Shown: in pieces, positions 17,860 through 26,214 of the stretch
How positions within the stretch are numbered: the first letter of the stretch is position 1
Layout of the letters: each line of letters opens with the position of its first letter
Origin: an uncultured Prevotellaceae bacterium
GTDB lineage: Bacteria > Bacteroidota > Bacteroidia > Bacteroidales > Bacteroidaceae
Direction of reading: 5' to 3'
Length of the DNA: 62,225 bases
NCBI GenBank assembly: GCA_900314715.1
Contig: OMWI01000021.1
Span: forward strand, 1-62,225
The notes under the pieces: generated by a model
The model's database searches: none
What the model was told of the DNA's origin: nothing
What the model saw: only the letters and a program-made list of their open reading frames with translations
Position numbers and translations under genes: made by a program

Positions 17860-18217
17860 TTTTTGCCAAGACCTCCCGTCGTTTTTCATAAACTCCTAAG
17901 TATCAGGTGGTTGTGAAATGGAAAGGCTTGAAAGACCTCACCTAAGACCTCCCGTAAGACCTCCCATAGACCTCCCGTAAGACCTCCCGTCGATGCTTGT
18001 ATAAGTTTGCAAAAAAGTGTTCGATGAAGCAATTATTTGAGATACACTTGAGATGAGCGAGCGAAAGAAGAATCTACCGAAAACCATGTCGGCAAGACGG
18101 GAGGTCTTACGGGAGGTCTATGGGAGGTCTTACGGGAGGTCTTAGGTGAGGTCTTGAAAATGTTAAGTCGTTGATGCAGAATAAATTAACCTATATAACG
18201 GGAGGTCTTGCGAAAAA
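17860..18217. repeat. Hairpin element G1 of mirrored AGACCTC units
   Basis: The left inner arm (17932-17991) carries five AGACCTC units spaced 12, 12, 11, 12 bp. The right inner arm (18096-18155) is its exact inverted copy (60 of 60 bp), with a 104-nt loop. An outer pair (17860-17879 and 18198-18217, TTTTTGC.AAGACCTCCCGT) brackets the inner pair. No plausible gene lies inside. It occupies the gap between ssrA and pdxA. Confidence 0.9.
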
Positions 18218-18244
18218 TCTCAAAATTCATGTGTTTGAGGTAAG

Positions 18245-18314
18245 AAACACGTCATTTTGAATGCGTAAACCATAGCTTTAGGCGATGTAAACGATAGCTT
18301 TGTATGCTATAAAC
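18245..18314. repeat. 22-bp-period dyad array C
   Basis: AAAC starts at 18245, 18267, 18289 and 18311. Partner ATTT/CTTT starts are 18254, 18276 and 18298, so the period is 22 bp with N5 and N9 linkers. It begins 27 bp after element G1. Confidence 0.8.
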
Positions 18315-18319
18315 CATCA

Positions 18320-18347
18320 ATTATCAATTCACAATTATCAATTCACA
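18320..18347. repeat. 14-bp direct repeat
   Basis: ATTATCAATTCACA occurs twice in tandem, with a partial third copy. It separates array C from the AGAAGCAAGA repeat. Confidence 0.6.
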
Positions 18348-18356
18348 ATTAACGTA

Positions 18357-18455
18357 AGAAGCAAGAGATTAGCCTTTCAAATGAGAGGACAAATCTCTTG
18401 CTTCTTGCTTCTAACCTTCTTACTTTCTTGCTTCAAACCTTCTTGCTTCTAAATT
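18357..18455. repeat. Inverted and tandem AGAAGCAAGA/TCTTGCTTC repeat downstream of pdxA
   Basis: GAAGCAAGAGATT (about 18358-18370) is inverted as AATCTCTTGCTTC (about 18392-18404). Further TTCTTGCTTC copies run up to the pdxA stop. The same motif occurs at 56264-56370. A terminator-like role for pdxA is possible. Confidence 0.65.
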
Positions 18456-19565
18456 CTATTCGATGTTCTCTGGAGCCTTTTTCTCCTTGATGCTATTCTC
18501 GTGCTTCTTAGGAATGGAGAAGCGAATCTTCTCGCCTTCATCCCGCTTTTCGTGGTAGAGTTTTTGTAGGGGGTTCTCGTAGGGCTTGTCATAGTTGATG
18601 CGATTGCGATATACGTCAATACCCACATAGATTGCTTTCCTCAGCGAACTCTCATCCCCCTTGTTTTGTCCTGCTATCTCGAAACAGGGTGTATGCGTGG
18701 GCGACGTACAGACATAAGACAATCCCGATAACAGGGCATAGTTGCTTCCGCCATTGATGGTATTGAAAGGCATCATACCTTGGTCGTGATACATGGCGAG
18801 AATGCCGTCGAAAGCTCCATATTTATGATTCCCGAAGAAGTCATCCGCCGTAAAAGGACCGAAAGCCTCAACGTGTTGTTCTTCTAATTGAGTGATGGCA
18901 GGTTTTATCACATCCGTTTCCTCCTTGCCGTTCGCATTGGGATTCAATGCCAACACGGCGATGCGAGGATTGAAGATACGCAAGTCGCGTTTCAATGCCG
19001 TATGCAAGGCAATGATTTTCTGTGATACATGTTCGATGGTAATCTGGTTGGAAACGTCTTTGATAGCCATGTCTTTCGTTGCCAAGGCAATTCTCATCAA
19101 GTCGTTACCCATCAAGACGGTAGCCTTGTTTGCCTCTCCCAATTTCTCTTGCATGTACTCAAATTGACTGCCACCTTTCCCGTCTGCACTTTTGTTAATG
19201 GGCAACGTCACCAATACTTGAATGCTATGATTGCGCAAGTCTTCCAAAGCATGGTCGAGTGCTTTCATTGCCGCTTGATGAGACTCTGGCGTAGGAGTGC
19301 CAATCTCCACCTTCACGTCCTCGTTCATGCAAGTGAGCAAGTTTACCCGTCCGTCGCGCGCCTCTTCCACTTGGTTGATAATCGTGAAGTTGGCTTGCAT
19401 GTCGAGAGCCTTTCGATGGTAAGCAGCCACCTTGGGCGAACCGTAGATGATAGGTGTACAAAGCTCCAACATCTCAGGTGTAGAAAAGGTTTTAAAAATC
19501 AGTTCATATCCAATGCCGTTTGTGTCACCGTGGGTAATTCCCACAAGAATTTTCTTATTCTCCAT
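18456..19565 (-). CDS. pdxA: 4-hydroxythreonine-4-phosphate dehydrogenase
   Basis: The 369-residue NAD-dependent enzyme of pyridoxal phosphate synthesis opens with GITHGDTNGIGYELI and contains MYHDQGMMPFNTI and PTHTPCFEIAGQNKGDESS, which hold the metal-binding His/Asp and substrate residues. The Lys-rich C-terminal tail (about 345-369) is longer than in E. coli. It follows rlmN by 33 bp on the same strand. Confidence 0.93.
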   Translation of the reverse strand: MENKKILVGITHGDTNGIGYELIFKTFSTPEMLELCTPIIYGSPKVAAYHRKALDMQANFTIINQVEEARDGRVNLLTCMNEDVKVEIGTPTPESHQAAMKALDHALEDLRNHSIQVLVTLPINKSADGKGGSQFEYMQEKLGEANKATVLMGNDLMRIALATKDMAIKDVSNQITIEHVSQKIIALHTALKRDLRIFNPRIAVLALNPNANGKEETDVIKPAITQLEEQHVEAFGPFTADDFFGNHKYGAFDGILAMYHDQGMMPFNTINGGSNYALLSGLSYVCTSPTHTPCFEIAGQNKGDESSLRKAIYVGIDVYRNRINYDKPYENPLQKLYHEKRDEGEKIRFSIPKKHENSIKEKKAPENIE

Positions 19566-19598
19566 AATGAATTATATTGTATATAAGTTCTACTTATA

Positions 19599-20648
19599 CT
19601 ATCTCCGTTCGTCAGCAATCTTTTTCGCCGTGCTCAGCAAGCCACAGGCGGCGAAGATGTCTTGTCCGCGTGAAGCGCGAATGGTGGTGAAGATACCCTT
19701 GTTGGTCAGGTAATCCCTAAACGATTCCATCTTCTTTTCATCCGTCTCATGAAGAGGCACGGAAGGTATTTGATGGAAGCGGATGAGATTGATTCTGCAC
19801 TCCAACCCATGAAGCAATCGAACGATTTCGCGTGCATGCGTCATGGTGTCATTCAATCCCGCAAACAAGATATATTCAAACGATAGTCTCCGTTGGTGGG
19901 TGAAGTCATATTGTCGCAATAATTCCACCACCTCCCGAATTGACATTCCCTTTTCGGCAGGCATCAATAGCGCCCTTTGTTCAGGGATGGGAGAGTGCAT
20001 GCTGATGGCTACGTGACACTCGCTCTCGTCCAAGAACCTCTTCAATTTGTTCTTGATGCCCACTGAACTAACCGTAATGCGCTTCGGACTCCATGCGTAG
20101 GCATAGTCGGCAGTTAAGATGTTTGTGGCTTTCAACACGTTGTCAAGATTATCCATCGGTTCGCCTTGTCCCATGAAAACCACGTTCGTCAACTTATCCC
20201 TTTCAGGAAGCGAATAGATTTGATTGAGGATGTTGCAAGCAGAGAGGCTTCCCTCAAAACCTTGTTTTCCCGTCTGACAAAACAGGCAATTCATCTTGCA
20301 TCCCACCTGACAGGAAACGCAAAGCGTAGCACGATCCTTATCGGGAATATAGACCGTTTCGACAAACTTGTCGCCCTGTACGGGAAAAAGATATTTGATG
20401 GTTCCGTCCTTAGAATACTGTGCATCGATGGGATTGGCACATCCTATGCAATACGACTCAGCCAGTCGCGCACGGTTCGCTTTAGACAAGTTAGTCATGT
20501 CGTCAATGCTCTTCACGTGTTGTACGTATAGCCATTTAACGATTTGCGGTGCCGTGAAAGAGGGCAATCCCAAATCTTTGACGACATCTTTCAACTCAGT
20601 CAACGACATTCCGAGAAGTGGTTTCTTGTCTAATTCCATGCTATTCAA
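19599..20648 (-). CDS. rlmN: Dual-specificity RNA methyltransferase RlmN
   Basis: The 349-residue radical SAM methylase has C117, C121 and C124 (CKMNCLFC), GQGEPMDN and the C-terminal AACG Cys that forms the methylated intermediate. It methylates C2 of A2503 in 23S rRNA and A37 of some tRNAs. Starts at 20648 or three codons later are equivalent. It heads the rlmN-pdxA unit. Confidence 0.94.
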   Translation of the reverse strand: MNSMELDKKPLLGMSLTELKDVVKDLGLPSFTAPQIVKWLYVQHVKSIDDMTNLSKANRARLAESYCIGCANPIDAQYSKDGTIKYLFPVQGDKFVETVYIPDKDRATLCVSCQVGCKMNCLFCQTGKQGFEGSLSACNILNQIYSLPERDKLTNVVFMGQGEPMDNLDNVLKATNILTADYAYAWSPKRITVSSVGIKNKLKRFLDESECHVAISMHSPIPEQRALLMPAEKGMSIREVVELLRQYDFTHQRRLSFEYILFAGLNDTMTHAREIVRLLHGLECRINLIRFHQIPSVPLHETDEKKMESFRDYLTNKGIFTTIRASRGQDIFAACGLLSTAKKIADERR

Positions 20649-20663
20649 ATCCCATTAATTGGG

Positions 20664-20671
20664 CAAAATTA
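20664..20671 (-). promoter_or_regulatory. -7 element of rlmN
   Basis: TAATTTTG on the minus strand, about 16 bp before the start codon, implies a very short leader. No -33 TTTG was found. Confidence 0.45.
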
Positions 20672-20731
20672 CGAATAATCATCGTAAAAAAAGAGCATTT
20701 TCACAAGATTAACGCAAATATGCCAACCAAG

Positions 20732-20763
20732 TTTGCGTAAAATGCTTATTTTTTGTATTTTTG
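20732..20763 (+). promoter_or_regulatory. Promoter of the GT/DUF4922/SpoIID fusion gene
   Basis: TTTG (20732-20735), 20 bp, TATTTTTG (20756-20763). It is a full consensus with a leader of about 30 nt to ATG 20798. Confidence 0.8.
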
Positions 20764-20797
20764 CAAATAAAATGAAACGTGACAACGAAATTCAAAT

Positions 20798-23700
20798 ATG
20801 AGAGAGAAGATTGATTGTTTCTTGCCTTGCGAGGATTTTCATGTCATTGAAGAACAATTGGACGTGCTTCGACAAGACAAGACCATACATCATATTCACT
20901 TGATGGTGTCGGAGGAGTTTTCCAAAAAACATGTAGCACCTCATGATTGCAGTTACTTAGTAGTAGAAAACCTGACGTCTACGAAAACCATCTTGGCCAT
21001 CGAAAAAGACACAGAGGCAGATTACGTGTTGTTGAGCTTGAAGACCACACCCGTTAGATTGGGCTTGTATGCACTCGACCGTTTCTTGCGCGTGGCTTGT
21101 GAGACTGATGCCGCCATGGTGTATAGCGATAGGTTTGAAGCGAGAGTAGGGGAGAAACGCGCCACCGTTCATCCTACTATCGACTATCAATTAGGTAGCA
21201 TACGCGATGATTTCGATTTCGGACAGTTGTTGCTCGTGAAATCGAGTTTGTTGCATGCTTACGCCACCCAACCAACGATTGCAGAGTACCAATTTGCAGG
21301 CGTGTACGACCTGCGTTTGTTCTTGAGTAGGAACGGTGCCCTGTTTCGCATCAACGAATGCCTGTATACCGAAGTGGAACTCGATACCCGAAAGAGCGGA
21401 GAGAAGCAATTCGACTACGTGAATCCGCGTAATCGGGACGTGCAAATAGAAATGGAACAGGTAGCAACGGCTCACTTGGAAGCCATAGGAGCGCGAGTAG
21501 ATACCACGACATACGTAGACGTTGACTTCAACGAGCAGAATTTCGAATATGAGGCAACGGTGGTGATTCCCGTTTACAATCGAGAGAAAACCATCGCGGA
21601 TGCTGTTCATTCAGCCCTGTCGCAAAAAACGAGCTTCAAATACAATGTCATTGTCGTTGACAACCATTCAACCGACAAGACGGGAGATATATTGGAAGAC
21701 ATCAGGAACGACAAGGGCAATCCCAGATATAAGACACAATTGGTACATATCATCCCCGAGCGAACGGACTTGGGCATTGGCGGTTGCTGGAACGTAGCCG
21801 TGAATGACGATAGATGCGGTAGGTTTGCCGTACAATTGGATTCAGACGACCTATATTCCTCACCTCAGACATTGCAACAGGTGGTAGATGCCTTCCGCAA
21901 ACAAAAGGCTGCGATGGTGATAGGCAGTTATCGGATGTGTGACTTTGACTTGAATACGTTGCCGCCAGGATTGATAGACCATCAGGAATGGACCGACGAG
22001 AACGGTCCTAACAATGCCTTGCGCATCAATGGATTGGGGGCACCACGTGCTTTCTTTACCCCGTTGGTTCGTCAAATTCGTTTCCCCAATACCAGTTACG
22101 GAGAAGACTACGCATTAGGTTTGGCGTTCTCTCGTAGATACCGTATCGGTAGAATCTTTACGGAATTGTATCTTTGTAGACGATGGGGAGGCAATAGTGA
22201 TGCGGCATTGAGCGTTGAAAAGGTGAATGCCAACAATCTCTACAAAGACCGATTGCGCACGTTGGAAATATTGGCTCGACAACAGATGCACCAAGGCAAG
22301 ACCGAAGAACAAGCCAATGGCGGATTGCAACGATTCTTCAACCGACAATTGGAAAAATGGGAAGATGCCCGCAAGCATTATCGTGAGTTGGCACACGTGC
22401 AAACGAGAGAATTGTCTTTTGGCGACAATACGTTGAAAGTGCAATGGAACCCTGCTCGTATGGTGTCAACGGGAGCCAAGATAGACAAGCAATCATTGGC
22501 GGAGCGTCCCTGTTTCCTTTGCTTGAAAAATCGTCCGCTCAACCAGATTTCCAAGTCGATAGACGAACGGTTTGAATTGTTGGTAAATCCATTCCCCATC
22601 TTGCCTACACACTTTACGATTCCCGCAAAGAAACATCAACCTCAACAAATCATCGATTATTATAATGAGATGCATAAGTTGTTGAAAGCCTATCCAGAGT
22701 TGACCGTATTCTACAATGGTCCTGAATGTGGCGCATCAGCACCCGATCATCTGCATTTACAAGCAGGAACAAGCGACGTCTTGCCGATACAAACGGGATG
22801 GCAACGATTAAGCAGGAAGTTGGAGATGGTTTGTAGCATCAACGAGGTAGAATATTTAGCGCAAATCACCGATTTTGTTTGTCCTGCTTTCGTTATACGA
22901 AGCAGACATGAGTCAACTGACGTAGCGTTGTTTAGGAAGTTATATAAGGTACTCGACGAGATAAGAACGTCTTCATTGCGAAAGAAGGAACCCATGATGA
23001 ATATCGTGTCATGGCGACAAGGCGAAGACTTCCTGTCAGTTATCTTCCCTCGAAAGAAACATCGTCCTGATTGCTATTTCGAAGAAGACGACAAGCAGAT
23101 GATGGTAAGTCCTGGTGCGTTGGATATGTCGGGTTTGCTGATTACCCCTCGTCAAGAAGACTACCAGAGAATGACACCAGAAATGGCCGTCAACATATTA
23201 AGGGAATGCAGCTTGAATGAAGATGAAACGGCTATGGTAGTTAAGCAACTCAAGAACTTATTTGAAACCGAGACGTCATTATCTGAAATCAGGGAACGAT
23301 TCCGCGAAGAACCCAGCGTGAAAGTTGGTGTGGTGAGTGGGCAGAAGATTTGTTTCTCGCTCAACACCCCCTATTTGGCAAAAGGCGAAGAGTTGGTGGG
23401 TGACCAACAAGTGGAATTCTCGGAAGGTGGAATATTATGGAAAGGAAACCAATATCGTGAGTTGGCTTTCCTTCCACAATCACCCGATGCTTCTTTCTCA
23501 TTGAAAGACGTGACTATTGGCGTGAATTTCCATTGGGAGAGAAAAGAGACGCAAACATTCCAAGGCATGTTAAGATTGGTTGTTGAGGCCGACAAGATTT
23601 GTGCCATCAATGAGTTGCCCGTGGAGAATTACTTGGAAAGCGTTATTTCGAGCGAAATGAAAGCCACATCGTCCTTGGAATTGTTGAAAGCCCATGCCGT

Positions 23701-24592
23701 TATCTCTCGTAGTTGGCTTTTGGCACAAATGGATAAACGTCGTAAGAACCAAGAAAGTGGCAATAATTTCTTCTCGTTCATCAAGAAAGATGATGAGTTG
23801 ATTCGTTGGTACGATAGAGAAGACCACACGATATTTGACGTTTGTGCAGACGACCATTGCCAACGTTATCAAGGAATAACCATGAAGACCGACGACCGCG
23901 TGCTGGAAGCCGTGGAAGCCACGAGAGGACAAGTATTGATGTCGGAAGGAGAAATCTGCGATGCTCGATTCAGTAAGTGTTGTGGTGGAGTAACCGAGGA
24001 ATATCAATATTGTTGGGAGAATATCAGTAAGCCCTATCTACTTTCCATTCGCGATGGCAATGGCGATGTTCCCGATTTGTCTATTGAGAAGAATGCGGAA
24101 GAATGGATTCGTAATGCGCCAGAATCGTTCTGTAACACGAAAGACAAACAGGTATTGTCGCAAGTGCTTAATGATTACGATCAAGAGACAACTGAGTTCT
24201 ATCGTTGGCGCGTATCTTATTCGCAAAAGGAATTATCCGAATTGGTGAGCGATAAATTGAAGATGGATTTCGGTGAAATCATCGACTTGATACCATTGGA
24301 ACGAGGAAAGAGCGGAAGAATCTCCAAACTGAAAATCGTGGGAACAAAACATACGTTTACGATTGGAAAAGAACTCGAAATCCGAAGGGCATTGAGCAAC
24401 ACGCATTTGTATAGTTCTGCCTTTGTGGTAGACAAATACGATAAGCGTTTTGAATTGATTGGTGCCGGTTGGGGACATGGTGTAGGATTGTGCCAAGTGG
24501 GTGCCGCCATGATGGGCGAGAAAGGTTATCAATACAATGAGATATTGTTGCATTATTACAAGAATGCGGTGATTAAGCAAGTATATAAATAA
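20798..24592 (+). CDS. Fusion of glycosyltransferase, DUF4922 and SpoIID domains
   Basis: A 1264-residue protein without a signal peptide. Residues 1-245 look like a degenerate GT-A fold (VYSDRFE). Residues 252-475 are a GT2 domain (VVIPVYNREKT, LDSDD near 346-350). Residues about 540-790 are DUF4922, with CFLC and GASAPDHLHLQAG, resembling HIT/ADP-sugar phosphorylase active sites. Residues about 835-1264 are SpoIID/LytB (LPVENYLESVISSEM, SKCCGGVTEEY, WGHGVGLCQVGA). SpoIID proteins cut denuded glycan strands in peptidoglycan. The AmpG-like importer gene follows 36 bp downstream, so a role in cytosolic muropeptide recycling is a reasonable inference. The order and number of fused activities is unusual. 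Confidence 0.85.
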   Translation: MREKIDCFLPCEDFHVIEEQLDVLRQDKTIHHIHLMVSEEFSKKHVAPHDCSYLVVENLTSTKTILAIEKDTEADYVLLSLKTTPVRLGLYALDRFLRVACETDAAMVYSDRFEARVGEKRATVHPTIDYQLGSIRDDFDFGQLLLVKSSLLHAYATQPTIAEYQFAGVYDLRLFLSRNGALFRINECLYTEVELDTRKSGEKQFDYVNPRNRDVQIEMEQVATAHLEAIGARVDTTTYVDVDFNEQNFEYEATVVIPVYNREKTIADAVHSALSQKTSFKYNVIVVDNHSTDKTGDILEDIRNDKGNPRYKTQLVHIIPERTDLGIGGCWNVAVNDDRCGRFAVQLDSDDLYSSPQTLQQVVDAFRKQKAAMVIGSYRMCDFDLNTLPPGLIDHQEWTDENGPNNALRINGLGAPRAFFTPLVRQIRFPNTSYGEDYALGLAFSRRYRIGRIFTELYLCRRWGGNSDAALSVEKVNANNLYKDRLRTLEILARQQMHQGKTEEQANGGLQRFFNRQLEKWEDARKHYRELAHVQTRELSFGDNTLKVQWNPARMVSTGAKIDKQSLAERPCFLCLKNRPLNQISKSIDERFELLVNPFPILPTHFTIPAKKHQPQQIIDYYNEMHKLLKAYPELTVFYNGPECGASAPDHLHLQAGTSDVLPIQTGWQRLSRKLEMVCSINEVEYLAQITDFVCPAFVIRSRHESTDVALFRKLYKVLDEIRTSSLRKKEPMMNIVSWRQGEDFLSVIFPRKKHRPDCYFEEDDKQMMVSPGALDMSGLLITPRQEDYQRMTPEMAVNILRECSLNEDETAMVVKQLKNLFETETSLSEIRERFREEPSVKVGVVSGQKICFSLNTPYLAKGEELVGDQQVEFSEGGILWKGNQYRELAFLPQSPDASFSLKDVTIGVNFHWERKETQTFQGMLRLVVEADKICAINELPVENYLESVISSEMKATSSLELLKAHAVISRSWLLAQMDKRRKNQESGNNFFSFIKKDDELIRWYDREDHTIFDVCADDHCQRYQGITMKTDDRVLEAVEATRGQVLMSEGEICDARFSKCCGGVTEEYQYCWENISKPYLLSIRDGNGDVPDLSIEKNAEEWIRNAPESFCNTKDKQVLSQVLNDYDQETTEFYRWRVSYSQKELSELVSDKLKMDFGEIIDLIPLERGKSGRISKLKIVGTKHTFTIGKELEIRRALSNTHLYSSAFVVDKYDKRFELIGAGWGHGVGLCQVGAAMMGEKGYQYNEILLHYYKNAVIKQVYK

Positions 24593-24628
24593 GAAAGAGA
24601 ACAAAGAAACGGAAAAATATTTGTCAAG

Positions 24629-25912
24629 ATGAAACAAATACAGAAAAAACCATGGGGATGGGTTCCCACGTTGTATTTTGCCGAAGGATTGCCTTACGTG
24701 GCGGTAATGACGATTTCCTTGGTATTGTACAAACAATTGGGATTGAGTAACACGGAAATTACATTCTATACTTCATGGCTTTATTTGCCATGGGTAATAA
24801 AGCCACTTTGGAGTCCCTTTATAGACTTAATCAAGACGAAACGGTGGTGGATTGTAACGATGGAATTGTTAATAGGTGCAGCATTTGGAGGCGTAGCCTT
24901 TATGATTCCAACTTCTTTATGGTTGCAAGGTACCTTATTCTTCTTTTGGGTAATGGCATTCGCTTCAGCTACGCACGATATTGCGGCAGACGGCTTTTAT
25001 ATGTTAGGACTCGATACACACCAACAAGCTTGGTTCGTGGGTATTCGTTCCACTTTTTATCGTTTGGCAACTATATTCGGACAAGGTATACTTGTCATGA
25101 TTGCTGGTAACTTGCAAGTGATTTATCGCAATAGTATTTCCTATTCATGGAGTTTGATGTTTTACGGAGTAACGGGTATCTTTATCGCACTTTGGTTGTG
25201 GCATCATTATGCGTTGCCAGTTCCTGCAGAAGATGCGGCACGTAACGACGTGAACGTGCAAACGATATGGAAGGAATTTGTGAATACTATCAAGTCGTTT
25301 TTCAAGAAACCGCAAGTGACTGTAGGTATTTTGTTCATGCTTCTTTATCGTATGCCAGAAGGCTTGTTGGCTAAAGTATCGGCATTGTTCCTCATAGATG
25401 CGGCTCATAACGGTGGTATGGGATTATCGCCGCAAGAGTACGGATTAGTGCAAGGAACGGTAGGTGTGATAGGATTGACGCTTGGCGGAATTCTCGGTGG
25501 TATTTGCGCAGGTAAGGATGGTTTAAAGAAATGGTTGTGGCCAATGGTTTGTGCAATCACTTTGCCCGATATCGTATATGTCTACTTGAGTTATGCGTTG
25601 CAAAGTAATTTGGTTGTTATCAACGTTTGCGTATTTATCGAGCAGTTTGGTTATGGATTTGGTTTCACGGCTTATATGCTATACCTTATATATTATAGTA
25701 GGGGACAATTCAAAACGAGCCACTACGCATTGTGTACGGCATTTATGGCATTGTCGATGATGATTCCTGGATTGTTTGCTGGTGCATTGCAAGAAATGGT
25801 GGGTTATAGAATGTTCTTTATCATCGTGATGATGTGTTGTGCAATTACATTTGTTGTGACTTCGTTCTTGAAGATAGACCCAGAGTTTGGCAAGAAAGAG
25901 AAGGATTCTTGA
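24629..25912 (+). CDS. ampG: AmpG-like muropeptide permease (MFS)
   Basis: A 427-residue, about 12-helix MFS transporter. YFAEGLPYVAV, WLYLPWVIKPLWSPFID, ATHDIAADGF and LGLDTHQQAW are AmpG-type motifs. AmpG imports anhydromuropeptides across the inner membrane for cell-wall recycling. Co-direction and 36-bp spacing with the SpoIID fusion suggest a shared pathway. A terminator follows at 25935-25972. Confidence 0.85.
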   Translation: MKQIQKKPWGWVPTLYFAEGLPYVAVMTISLVLYKQLGLSNTEITFYTSWLYLPWVIKPLWSPFIDLIKTKRWWIVTMELLIGAAFGGVAFMIPTSLWLQGTLFFFWVMAFASATHDIAADGFYMLGLDTHQQAWFVGIRSTFYRLATIFGQGILVMIAGNLQVIYRNSISYSWSLMFYGVTGIFIALWLWHHYALPVPAEDAARNDVNVQTIWKEFVNTIKSFFKKPQVTVGILFMLLYRMPEGLLAKVSALFLIDAAHNGGMGLSPQEYGLVQGTVGVIGLTLGGILGGICAGKDGLKKWLWPMVCAITLPDIVYVYLSYALQSNLVVINVCVFIEQFGYGFGFTAYMLYLIYYSRGQFKTSHYALCTAFMALSMMIPGLFAGALQEMVGYRMFFIIVMMCCAITFVVTSFLKIDPEFGKKEKDS

Positions 25913-25934
25913 TTGTAATAATCATCCTTATTGA

Positions 25935-25972
25935 TAATGGGCAGGCATTGAAGTCTGCCCATTATTATTTCT
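25935..25972 (+). terminator. Intrinsic terminator after ampG
   Basis: A 10-bp perfect stem (TAATGGGCAG, 25935-25944 with 25955-25964) and a T-rich tail. The rest of the 302-bp gap (25973-26139) shows only AT-rich sequence with no gene, repeat or RNA that I could recognise. Confidence 0.8.
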
Positions 25973-26139
25973 ATAGTTTGATTCCTTTGTCATCAGAAAT
26001 ATACATGAAAACAATAAAAAAACGGTAATAAAAATGATGTCTTAAGAATGCTCGTAACATGTTGGCGCACACACGAAAAAAAGTACTATTAACAAAAGTT
26101 AAACTACTAAATATACACAATTCATTCACATTATTTTTA

Positions 26140-26147
26140 TATATTTG
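26140..26147 (+). promoter_or_regulatory. -7 element of the pectate-lyase-like gene
   Basis: TATATTTG matches TAnnTTTG and predicts a leader of about 62 nt to ATG 26215. No TTTG at the usual distance. Confidence 0.5.
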
Positions 26148-26214
26148 TAAGGGAATATACTAACTCTCATAACTTTTTTAGATAGCTATCTATTAACAAC
26201 AAATTAAATTCATT

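Noticed and set aside
17704-18455. tRNA or riboswitch in the ssrA-pdxA gap
   Set aside because: No cloverleaf or T-arm consensus apart from ssrA. The structure is explained by repeats G1, C and AGAAGCAAGA.
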